A stretch of DNA of 12,798 nucleotides, from the NCBI GenBank assembly GCA_007129135.1, contig SKWB01000031.1, forward strand, positions 1 to 12,798. Direction: 5' to 3'. The first letter of the stretch is position 1; each line of letters starts with the position of its first letter. Below the pieces are notes generated by a model. It was not told the origin of the DNA. It saw only the letters and a program-made list of their open reading frames with translations, and searched no databases. The stretch comes from Halococcaceae archaeon (GTDB lineage: Archaea > Halobacteriota > Halobacteria > Halobacteriales > Halalkalicoccaceae). The translations under genes and the position numbers were made by a program. Positions 7,623 through 12,798 of the stretch are shown piece after piece.

Positions 7623-8306
7623 TCAGTCGAGCAGCCGGTCGAACCCCTCGATCACCGCCCGTTTTCCACCCGTCTCGATCACCTCGCCGTGACCGGGGAT
7701 CACCCGGTCGAACTCCCAGGCGAGGATCGACTGGATCGAGCGCCGGAACGTCGCCTCGTTCCGGATCGTGAGCCGGAAATCGAGCGTCGGGCCGACACGG
7801 CCGTACACCCCCATCGTCCGCGCCATCAGCCGGGTCCGGAGCGGGCTCTCGCGTCCGACGTGGTAGCCGACGTCCCCGAGGATCACCGTCCCGCTCGGGC
7901 GGTGGAAGAAGGCGATCTCCGTGAGCCAGCGGTTACCCATCACCGCGACCTGATCGACGTCGGGACTCCAGCGCGGGTCGGGCGTGTCGCCCAGCAACGC
8001 GTCGAACGTGAGGTCGGGTCGGCGCGCGGGGAGCCCCGGTGCGGCCAGTAGCTCGACCCCCGGGAACGCCTCCCGGTACTCCTCCATGTTGAGGTGGCCG
8101 TGGAGCTTGCTCGCCGGGGCGACGAAGCGCACCTCGCCGAGCTCCGAGAGCGCCGCCCGGAGGTCGGGGGTCAGCTCCGCGGGCGACTGGACGAACAGCC
8201 CGCCGCTCGACAGCCGGATCACGGTCGTGATGCGACCGATCTCGAACCCGAGAAAGCGAAGCGGCTCCTCGTACGTCCACAGTCGATCCGCACGCCGTTC
8301 GAGCAT
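7623..8306 (-). CDS. DUF4336 family, metallo-beta-lactamase-like protein
   Basis: The 227-residue product matches the DUF4336 family, thought to have a metallo-beta-lactamase-like fold. Its function is unestablished. Visible landmarks are PASKLHGHLNMEEY (64-77) with H69 and H71 in a His-x-His arrangement, FFHRPSGTVILGDVGYH (133-149) with candidate ligand D145, and VIPGHGEVIE (202-211) with H206. The first motif has Asn73 where the standard HxHxDH motif has Asp and lacks its final His, so the metal site would be non-standard. A hydrolase of an unknown substrate is the best guess. Start ATG 8306 gives MLERRADRLWTYEEPLRFLGF, and GTTATC on the minus strand at 8331-8336 lies 27 bases before it, fitting a leaderless promoter. 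It follows the CDF gene on the same strand after 48 bases. Its stop is one base from the kinase stop, with no room for separate terminators. Confidence 0.78.
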   Translation of the reverse strand: MLERRADRLWTYEEPLRFLGFEIGRITTVIRLSSGGLFVQSPAELTPDLRAALSELGEVRFVAPASKLHGHLNMEEYREAFPGVELLAAPGLPARRPDLTFDALLGDTPDPRWSPDVDQVAVMGNRWLTEIAFFHRPSGTVILGDVGYHVGRESPLRTRLMARTMGVYGRVGPTLDFRLTIRNEATFRRSIQSILAWEFDRVIPGHGEVIETGGKRAVIEGFDRLLD

Positions 8307-8354
8307 GACGGCGGATACGGCATCGGGAACGATAACGGTAGACCTCTCGATCCC

Positions 8355-9278
8355 TCACCCTCGCCGGTCGTCCGGATCGTAGCAGTCGAGCGAAACGGTG
8401 TGCTCGAACGTCGATGACTCGATCTGGATCGTCGCGTGGTCGACGCCGAAGCGCTCGTGGAGTCCGCTCCGGGAGCGGGTGAGCACCCGGTCGGTGTCGA
8501 CCCCCTCGCCGACCACGAGGTGCGCCGAGAGGGCGTACTGGTTCGACGAGAGCGCCCAGACGTGGACGTCGTGGACGTCCTCAACGCCGTCGAGGTCCGC
8601 GAGGAAGCCTCGAAGCCCCTCGACGTCGACGTCCCGCGGGGTGCCCTGTAAGAGGACGTTCACGCTGTCGGCGAGCAGCCCGCGCGTCGAGTAGAGGATG
8701 ACGAGCGAGATGAGGACGGCGAACAGCGGGTCGAGGACGAGGTAGTCCGTGTAGAGCAGCGCGATCCCCACCCCCACCGTGGCGACGCTGCTCGCGGCGT
8801 CGGCGACGAGGTGGAGGAACGCACCCCTGACGTTCAGGTTCTCCCGGTCGTCGACGAGGACGTAGGCGGCCGCGAGGTTCGCACCCAGCCCCAGAAGGCC
8901 GACGACGACGATCACTTCCGGTTGAACGGCCGGTGGGTCGACGAACCGGCCGACCGCCTCGTAGAGGATGTAGCCGACCGTGGCGACGAGCAGGAGCCCG
9001 TTCGCGAGCGCCGCGAGCACCTCCGCTCTCGCGTAGCCGTAGCTCCGGACCGCATCGGGCGGCCGGGTCGCGAGCCACGCCGCGAGCAGCGCCAGCCCGA
9101 GGCTCGCGCTGTCGGTGAGCATGTGGACCGCGTCCGCCAGCAGCGTCAGCGACCCCGAGTAGAGCGCACCCGCGAGTTCGACCACGAAGAAGACCGTGTT
9201 GATCACGAGCGCGATCGTGAGCGGCCGCATCGCGTGGCCGGAGTGGTCGTGGTCGTGGAGGTGGTCGTGTTCGCTCAT
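8355..9278 (-). CDS. CDF family cation efflux transporter (CzcD/ZnT type)
   Basis: This 307-residue cation diffusion facilitator is predicted to export Zn2+ or similar divalent metal in exchange for protons. The first 15 residues are His-rich (HDHLHDHDHSGH), a metal-binding tail typical of CzcD-like members. Six hydrophobic segments follow: about 18-38, 44-70, 84-108, 120-142, 154-176 and 180-200. The transport-site ligands are in HxxxD pairs, H52/D56 in segment 2 (DAVHMLTD) and H156/D160 in segment 5 (HLVAD). This His/Asp pattern is that of zinc-preferring members rather than the Asp-rich manganese type. The C-terminal cytosolic ferredoxin-like domain (about 205-300) contains DVHDVHVWALSS. 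ATG at 9278 has GAGAGGA five bases upstream, a good ribosome binding site. It lies downstream of rfcS after 135 bases and has its own candidate promoter. Metal specificity is inferred. Confidence 0.93.
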   Translation of the reverse strand: MSEHDHLHDHDHSGHAMRPLTIALVINTVFFVVELAGALYSGSLTLLADAVHMLTDSASLGLALLAAWLATRPPDAVRSYGYARAEVLAALANGLLLVATVGYILYEAVGRFVDPPAVQPEVIVVVGLLGLGANLAAAYVLVDDRENLNVRGAFLHLVADAASSVATVGVGIALLYTDYLVLDPLFAVLISLVILYSTRGLLADSVNVLLQGTPRDVDVEGLRGFLADLDGVEDVHDVHVWALSSNQYALSAHLVVGEGVDTDRVLTRSRSGLHERFGVDHATIQIESSTFEHTVSLDCYDPDDRRG

Positions 9279-9283
9279 CGGGT

Positions 9284-9332
9284 CCTCTCGAGCCGTCGCA
9301 TCGGGGTGCGTAGACGAGCCGGGGCTATTAAC
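9284..9332 (-). promoter_or_regulatory. Candidate promoter and Shine-Dalgarno sequence of the CDF gene
   Basis: On the minus strand GTTAATAG (9325-9332) is a good TATA-like element about 50 bases before the ATG. Transcription from it would give a leader of roughly 23 bases carrying the ribosome site GAGAGGA (9284-9290). Presence of both agrees with a leadered transcript. I see no clear metalloregulator dyad here. Confidence 0.5.
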
Positions 9333-9413
9333 GAACCGCCCAAACAGTCGCCGAAATCAGCCACCGCTCCCCGTTCCGGGCCGTCCTGTGAGGTGACGGT
9401 CCCACCAGAGCGG

Positions 9414-10394
9414 CTACCCGTCGCCGTTCTCGAGCGCGAGCGAGGCGAGCAGCGCTTCCAACTGCACCGTCTCGTTCGCGCCCTCCGCGATCCGGAAGTC
9501 GGCCTCGCCGAGGCGGTCGAGCACGCGGACGGCCTGTCTCTCGTCCAGGCCGAACTCCCAGACCGAGCGGTGGACCTGGTCGATCACGTCGCCGCCGGAG
9601 AGCCCCTTGTTCGACAGCAGGTCCGAGAGCGTCGCGCGCGCGGCGACGAAGTCGCCGGCTACGGCACGGGTGATCATCTCCTCGATCTCCTCCGGACGGG
9701 CGGTCGAGGTGATCGTGAAGACCGCCTCCTCGTCGACCGACTCGCCCATCACCGCGGCCGCCTGCAGCGCGTTCACCGCCCGGCGCATGTCGCCGGCGGC
9801 GGCGTAGACGAGCGCGTCGACCCCCTCTTCGGTCGTCTCGATCCCCTCGGCCTCGGCGATCTCCTCGATCCGGGCGGCGATCGCCCCGTCGTCGATCGGC
9901 GAGAACCGGAAGACCGCACACCGCGACTGGATCGGGTCGATGATCTTCGAGGAGTAGTTACACGAGAGGACGAAACGCGTGTTCGAGGAGAACTGCTCCA
10001 TCGTCCGTCTGAGCGCGGACTGGGCGTCGGAGGTCAGCGAGTCGGCCTCGTCGAGGAAGATGATCCTGTACCCGTACCCCCCGAAACTCGAGCGGGCGAA
10101 CTCCTTGATCCGCCCGCGGACGACGTCGATCCCGCGATCGTCCGAGGCGTTCAGTTCGAGGAAGTTCTCGCGCCAGTCCTCGCCGTAGACCTCGCGGGCG
10201 ATGGCGACCGCGCTCGTGGTCTTGCCGACCCCCGCGGGCCCGGAGAACATGAGGTTCGGGAGCTCCTCCCGGGCGACGTAGCTCTTCAGCCGGTCGGTGA
10301 TCTCCGGGTGGCCGATCACCTCCTCCAATCGCTCCGGCCGGTACTTCTCGACCCAGATCTCGTCGCGGCCCGGCCGCGTCTCACGCTCGCTCAT
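9414..10394 (-). CDS. rfcS: Replication factor C small subunit
   Basis: The 326-residue AAA+ protein is the clamp-loader small subunit that, with the large subunit, opens the PCNA ring and loads it on primed DNA during replication and repair. It begins with the conserved WVEKYRP (14-20). It has Walker A GPAGVGKT (52-59), Walker B IIFLDEAD (111-118), sensor 1 SCN (144-146) and the SRC arginine-finger motif (157-159). The [14 protein letters not shown] segment holds sensor 2. The C-terminal collar domain runs from about 230 to the end. The length equals that of archaeal RfcS proteins that have no inteins, and none is present. Haloarchaea usually carry two small-subunit paralogues (rfcA and rfcC). 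This is probably the rfcA type, based on the nearby samp2, but I cannot confirm that. It is transcribed away from cysE. Confidence 0.97.
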   Translation of the reverse strand: MSERETRPGRDEIWVEKYRPERLEEVIGHPEITDRLKSYVAREELPNLMFSGPAGVGKTTSAVAIAREVYGEDWRENFLELNASDDRGIDVVRGRIKEFARSSFGGYGYRIIFLDEADSLTSDAQSALRRTMEQFSSNTRFVLSCNYSSKIIDPIQSRCAVFRFSPIDDGAIAARIEEIAEAEGIETTEEGVDALVYAAAGDMRRAVNALQAAAVMGESVDEEAVFTITSTARPEEIEEMITRAVAGDFVAARATLSDLLSNKGLSGGDVIDQVHRSVWEFGLDERQAVRVLDRLGEADFRIAEGANETVQLEALLASLALENGDG

Positions 10395-10416
10395 GTGGGG
10401 AGGGTGGTCGCCTCGC

Positions 10417-10425
10417 TACTTAATC
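10417..10425 (-). promoter_or_regulatory. Candidate rfcS promoter
   Basis: On the minus strand GATTAAGTA is centred 27 bases before the rfcS ATG. It is the clearest TATA-like element in the window and its spacing predicts transcription starting at or next to the A of ATG. No Shine-Dalgarno sequence is present, as expected for a leaderless mRNA. Confidence 0.6.
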
Positions 10426-10507
10426 GCCCCGAGACCGGGCCGTTCGCTCGGTCGGACCGGGCGACACGAAGGCGCTGATCGCAACACGAGGAGCCCGATC
10501 CCGGGTC

Positions 10508-10595
10508 GTTCGAGCGCGATCGAACCGACGCGGGGACGGTCCTCGCCGTCCGGCCTCGGCGCCCGATCGTCGGTGGGCCCTCGACGTTCCGGAAC
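10508..10595. repeat. Two GTTC/GAAC inverted repeats upstream of the serine acetyltransferase gene
   Basis: The 238-base gap 10395-10632 between divergent rfcS and cysE holds no gene that I can see. It contains GTTCGA-N6-TCGAAC (10508-10525) and the perfect palindrome GTTCCGGAAC (10586-10595). Both have outer half-sites GTTC and GAAC, and the second ends 37 bases before the cysE ATG. A direct repeat GACCGGGC occurs at 10433 and 10455. They are possible regulator sites but could be chance. Confidence 0.3.
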
Positions 10596-10632
10596 CGGTC
10601 CGAACTTCCTCCCTGGGGTCCTACGGCCCCCG

Positions 10633-11496
10633 ATGAAGATAAGTTACGACGGGGACGCACACGAACGGCTCCTCAAGCGCTACCGCGCGGACGAAGCACC
10701 CTTCCCGACGGAGACGGCGATGAACTTCCCGCCACGGAACCACTGGCACGAGGAGGTGGGGCTGCTCAAACGGCTCACCTTCCCCCGGTGCTGGAACGCG
10801 GACGCGCTCGTCTACGACGAGTCGGTGATACTGAACGAGATCGAGCGGCTGGGCGCGCTCGTCTCGCGGGGCGTCCGCCCCTACGCCAACGGGGACCCCG
10901 CGAAGGCCGTCGACCGCGTGCTCGACCGGCTGCCGGAGCTCCGGGACGCCCTGAAGAAGGACGCCGAGGCGGCGTACAAGGGCGACCCGGCGGCGAACAG
11001 CTACATCGAGATACTCCGGTCGTACCCCGGCTTCCGGGCGATCACGATCCAGCGCTTCGCGCACACCCTCTACGGGACCGGCAACACCGAGTACGCGCGC
11101 GAACTCACCGAGTACGGCAAGACGGTGACCGGCATCGACATCCACCCCGGTGCGGAGATCGGCGAGTACTTCTTCGTCGACCACGGGACCGGGGTCGTGA
11201 TCGGCGAGACGGCAACGGTCGGCGACTGGGTCCGGATCTACCAGGACGTCACGCTCGGGGCGCTCCACTTCGAGGAGGAAGAGGACGACGAGAAGACCCT
11301 GAAGAAGGGCTACAAACGGCACCCGGACATCGGGGACAACGTCGTGATCGGCGCCGGGACGAAGGTGCTCGGCCCCGTCGAGGTCGGCGATCACGTGAGC
11401 ATCGGCGCGAACTCCTGGATCACGGAGCCGATCCCGGACCACACGAAGGTCTACGTCGCAGAACACCCGACGCTCGAACGGAAACGGCAGGACTGA
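10633..11496 (+). CDS. cysE: Serine O-acetyltransferase, EpsC type
   Basis: This 287-residue enzyme is predicted to acetylate L-serine with acetyl-CoA, giving O-acetylserine for cysteine synthesis. Residues 1-150 are the helical N-terminal domain (AYKGDPAANSYIEILRSYPGFRAITIQRFAHTLY near 114-147). The left-handed beta-helix follows with GIDIHPGAEIGEYFFVDHGTGVVIGETATVGDWVRIYQDVTLGAL. D169 and H184 correspond to the catalytic Asp/His pair, and H171 is also conserved. The insertion FEEEEDDEKTLKKGYKRHP (213-231) before the last coils is typical of EpsC-type enzymes. The protein ends ERKRQD and lacks the C-terminal Ile tail that bacterial CysE uses to bind cysteine synthase. ATG at 10633 matches the expected domain start, though the frame is open further upstream. 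I see no good ribosome site or TATA element. No cysteine synthase gene is in the window. Confidence 0.9.
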   Translation: MKISYDGDAHERLLKRYRADEAPFPTETAMNFPPRNHWHEEVGLLKRLTFPRCWNADALVYDESVILNEIERLGALVSRGVRPYANGDPAKAVDRVLDRLPELRDALKKDAEAAYKGDPAANSYIEILRSYPGFRAITIQRFAHTLYGTGNTEYARELTEYGKTVTGIDIHPGAEIGEYFFVDHGTGVVIGETATVGDWVRIYQDVTLGALHFEEEEDDEKTLKKGYKRHPDIGDNVVIGAGTKVLGPVEVGDHVSIGANSWITEPIPDHTKVYVAEHPTLERKRQD

Positions 11497-11660
11497 ACGG
11501 TCGACGTCGACGGGTCCGGGCACGAGCTGGCCGCTCAAATGGACCGCTATACGTCCGTATCAGACGTGGCGAGTCACCGCTGTTGGAGTGAGTCCTCACC
11601 AGTGTGAGTCGAGGGCCGGGGGCGCTAGTAATGCGTATGCGCCTTGGATCGGGTCCGAAC
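11497..11660. other. Intergenic stretch with short repeats, no gene seen
   Basis: The 164 bases between the convergent ends of cysE and the orphan gene hold no supported gene. They include the dyads ATACG-TC-CGTAT (11549-11560) and GTGAG-TC-CTCAC (11588-11599). GAGTC occurs three times (11571, 11590, 11606), and GGCGC/GCGCC (11621-11625, 11639-11643) has a 13-base loop. Any of these could form terminator-like hairpins for converging transcripts. Confidence 0.35.
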
Positions 11661-12080
11661 CTATTCGGCCGAAGTTCGAGTGCGAATCCGCTCGGTGACC
11701 TCCGTCAGGTTCTCGCGAAACTCCTCGATGTACGCGTTCGAGTGAACCTTCGGTGCCCTGGCGTACTCCGCACAACTAGTAGCGAGAAGGCGGGCGTCCT
11801 CAACGAGCCCTTCGTCGAACTCACGTAGCTCGCCTCGTACGGCAAGATCCTGTGCGACATGTCCGATGCGCTCGGATTCTCGTCTCAGTTCGTCCGTCTT
11901 CGGTATCTTCGGATCTTCGTAGTTTTGTCTGAGTGAGACCGTCGCAGTGATCGCACACTCTCTCACCGCCTCTCCCCAAGCTTCTTCGGAATCGTCCGAC
12001 TGTTGAATGTACTCTCGAACCTGATCGATCGCTGCGCTCGCTATCGCGGAAGAAAGCCCTCCGACGACAGGATCGACCAT
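11661..12080 (-). CDS. Unknown acidic helical protein (orphan)
   Basis: I do not recognise this 139-residue protein. It looks soluble and mostly helical, with no signal peptide or clear membrane segment. The first 20 residues (MVDPVVGGLSSAIASAAIDQ) are mildly hydrophobic. The rest is charged, with 29 acidic against 17 Lys/Arg residues by hand count, the halophilic pattern that supports real coding on this strand. It has two Cys (42, 103) but no catalytic motif that I can name. ATG at 12080 was chosen. The open frame extends 40 codons further, but that part crosses the samp2 promoter and lacks the acidic character. The gene has lower G+C than its neighbours (about 56 percent over 11701-12120 by hand count, against about 72 percent in a cysE sample line) and uses more A/T-ending codons, suggesting acquisition. 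It is convergent with cysE and divergent from samp2. No function is proposed. Confidence 0.7.
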   Translation of the reverse strand: MVDPVVGGLSSAIASAAIDQVREYIQQSDDSEEAWGEAVRECAITATVSLRQNYEDPKIPKTDELRRESERIGHVAQDLAVRGELREFDEGLVEDARLLATSCAEYARAPKVHSNAYIEEFRENLTEVTERIRTRTSAE

Positions 12081-12100
12081 ACCGCAATCAGTAGAGCATC

Positions 12101-12139
12101 GTACAAGTACTCTAGGGAGGATCGCATCTCGAGTACTCG
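12101..12139. promoter_or_regulatory. GTAC repeats between the orphan gene and samp2
   Basis: The 109-base divergent gap contains GTAC-AA-GTAC (12101-12110), whose centre is about 25 bases before the orphan's ATG, and the perfect palindrome CGAGTACTCG (12130-12139). AGTACTC occurs twice as a direct repeat 26 bases apart (12106 and 12132). The placement suggests operator sites controlling one or both divergent genes, but this is inference from sequence symmetry alone. Confidence 0.35.
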
Positions 12140-12153
12140 TGACGGTCATCGTG

Positions 12154-12169
12154 CGATACCCTATTATCG
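12154..12169 (+). promoter_or_regulatory. Candidate samp2 promoter
   Basis: TATTATC (12162-12168) is centred about 25 bases before the samp2 ATG, fitting leaderless transcription. The same bases form part of an inverted repeat, CGATA-N6-TATCG (12154-12169). No Shine-Dalgarno sequence precedes the start. Confidence 0.5.
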
Positions 12170-12189
12170 TGGGGAAACCGACTCGATGT

Positions 12190-12387
12190 ATGGACGTCAC
12201 CGTCGATGTCGTCGGCGGCGAGACCCACGAACTCTCGCTCCCGGAGGCGACCTATGGTGACCTGCTCGCCGCGGTCGATCTGAGCCCGCACGAGGCGACC
12301 GTGCTCGTCGACGGACGACCCGTCCCGGAGGACGAACCCGTCGGAAGCGAGCGCGTGCAGGTCCTCAGGCTGGTCAAGGGCGGGTAG
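12190..12387 (+). CDS. samp2: Small archaeal modifier protein, SAMP2 type (ubiquitin-like)
   Basis: This 65-residue beta-grasp protein ends in the bare diglycine needed for adenylation by the E1-like enzyme UbaA. It closely resembles Haloferax volcanii SAMP2, including DLSPHEATVLVDGRPVPEDEPV and the end VLRLVKGG. In that species SAMP2 is attached to lysines of target proteins by isopeptide bonds. It also acts as the sulfur carrier for thiolation of the wobble uridine of lysine, glutamine and glutamate tRNAs. The MoaD/ThiS-like fold is expected, with a hydrophobic beta hairpin at the N-terminus (MDVTVDVVGG). Start ATG 12190 gives the expected length. A frame extension to 12139 would cross the promoter. 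UbaA and the thiolation enzyme NcsA are not in the window. It lies 30 bases before the peroxiredoxin-like gene on the same strand. Confidence 0.93.
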   Translation: MDVTVDVVGGETHELSLPEATYGDLLAAVDLSPHEATVLVDGRPVPEDEPVGSERVQVLRLVKGG

Positions 12388-12395
12388 TTTTTTCC
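12386..12395 (+). promoter_or_regulatory. T-run after samp2: terminator and/or promoter of the next gene
   Basis: Six T residues (12388-12393) follow the samp2 TAG stop directly. Oligo-T tracts on the coding strand terminate archaeal RNA polymerase, so samp2 may end here. The same tract is centred 27 bases before the peroxiredoxin-like ATG, exactly where a TATA element for a leaderless start would sit. Both roles are inferred. Confidence 0.45.
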
Positions 12396-12417
12396 GCTGG
12401 CACTCCTCCTACGAGCT

Positions 12418-12798
12418 ATGACCGGTGACCTCGACTTCGACCTCCCGAACGAAGGGGCGGGCGGTTCCCGAACCTCGCTCGCGGCGCTCTCCGAGGGGAA
12501 CGACTGGATCGTCCTGCTCTTCCAGCGCGATCACCACTGCGGGAACTGCCGCCGACAGGTCCAGGCGGTCGCCGAGCGCTACGACGAGTTCCGGGACCGG
12601 GGGGCCGAGGTCGTCTCGATCGTCCCCGAGCCACCCGAGAAAGTGCGGGAGTGGCAGACGAGCTACGACCTCCCGTTCCCGCTGCTTTCGGACGCCGAAA
12701 AGGAGGTGAGCGACCGGTACGACCAGCCGGTCCGCTTCGGCCCACTCGGGAACCTCTCGGATCTGGTCGGGAGGATGCCGAAGGCGGTCGTTCTCGAC
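12418..12798 (+). CDS. Peroxiredoxin-like (AhpC/TSA, redoxin) protein, cut at the right edge
   Basis: The first 127 residues of a thioredoxin-fold protein are present and the frame is open at the window edge. The sequence has the redoxin layout. A short N-terminal strand region (DFDLPNEG) is followed by WIVLLFQRDHHCGNCRRQVQ with Cys41 and Cys44 in a CxxC arrangement. Next come EFRDRGAEVVSIVPEPPEKVREWQ, YDLPFPLLSDAEKEVSDRY and, near the edge, a cis-Pro-type segment MPKAVVLD. Such proteins reduce peroxides or act as thiol-disulfide reductases. The CGNC motif, rather than the Thr-x-x-Cys of typical peroxiredoxins, points to the PRX-like2/TlpA-like side of the family. No signal peptide is seen, so it is probably cytosolic. 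It follows samp2 closely, with the T-run as possible own promoter. The C-terminus is unseen. Confidence 0.82.
   Translation, partial: MTGDLDFDLPNEGAGGSRTSLAALSEGNDWIVLLFQRDHHCGNCRRQVQAVAERYDEFRDRGAEVVSIVPEPPEKVREWQTSYDLPFPLLSDAEKEVSDRYDQPVRFGPLGNLSDLVGRMPKAVVLD

Noticed and set aside
8811..10478. Plus-strand open frame (555 codons) across the CDF and rfcS genes
   Set aside because: It spans two real genes and their promoter on the other strand, so it is a composition artefact.
10297..10632. N-terminal extension of the serine acetyltransferase
   Set aside because: It crosses the rfcS start and promoter on the other strand and is Arg/Ser/Pro-rich, unlike haloarchaeal coding sequence.
11640..11680. 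tRNA-like T-arm sequence (GGTCCGAACC)
   Set aside because: The T-loop TTC is not present and no acceptor, D or anticodon arms fit around it.
11604..11828. Small plus-strand frame overlapping the orphan gene end
   Set aside because: It starts with GTG and is not acidic. The minus strand has better haloarchaeal amino-acid composition.
12081..12200. 40-codon N-terminal extension of the orphan gene
   Set aside because: It overlaps the samp2 promoter and start, and lacks the acidic composition of the rest of the protein.
1..12798. CRISPR array, transposase, integrase or toxin-antitoxin pair
   Set aside because: I looked for regularly spaced repeats and for the usual protein motifs on both strands and saw none.

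Overview
The window looks like chromosomal DNA from a haloarchaeon (class Halobacteria). The evidence is high G+C, very acidic predicted proteins with few lysines, archaeal-type AlaRS and replication factor C small subunit, a SAMP2-type ubiquitin-like modifier, and candidate TATA elements placed for leaderless transcription. I recognise thirteen protein genes. Eleven are complete, and one is cut at each edge. I see no rRNA, tRNA, CRISPR array, insertion sequence or plasmid function.

Layout. From 1 to 4159 three genes lie on the minus strand: the start of an alpha/beta hydrolase (1-149), a TctC/Bug-type lipoprotein that binds a carboxylate-like solute (213-1322), and alaS (1394-4159). Plus-strand acyP (4271-4546, acylphosphatase), a TspO/MBR membrane protein (4597-5106) and a soluble PAS-GAF-PAS-GAF histidine kinase (5285-7621) follow. 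The kinase meets a minus-strand block end to end with one base between stop codons. That block holds a DUF4336 metallo-hydrolase-like protein (7623-8306), a CDF cation exporter (8355-9278) and rfcS (9414-10394). Divergent from rfcS is an EpsC-type serine O-acetyltransferase (10633-11496). A lone minus-strand gene of unknown function and visibly lower G+C (11661-12080) comes next. The right end carries samp2 (12190-12387) and a cut thioredoxin-fold peroxiredoxin-like gene (12418 onward).

How the genes relate. Most are housekeeping or single-gene units with their own promoters. alaS, rfcS and samp2 serve translation, replication and protein modification/tRNA thiolation. cysE, samp2 and the peroxiredoxin-like gene share a sulfur/redox theme, which is suggestive only. 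The CDF exporter and the DUF4336 protein could be linked through metals. The solute-binding protein has no transporter membrane subunits in view.

The least explained parts are the 139-residue orphan with its GTAC-repeat divergent promoter, an inverted repeat centred on the kinase's candidate TATA box, a run of GC-rich dyads between tspO and the kinase, and an acylphosphatase whose signature loop carries Asp where Gly is expected. I did not find a clear new multi-gene defence or mobile system.
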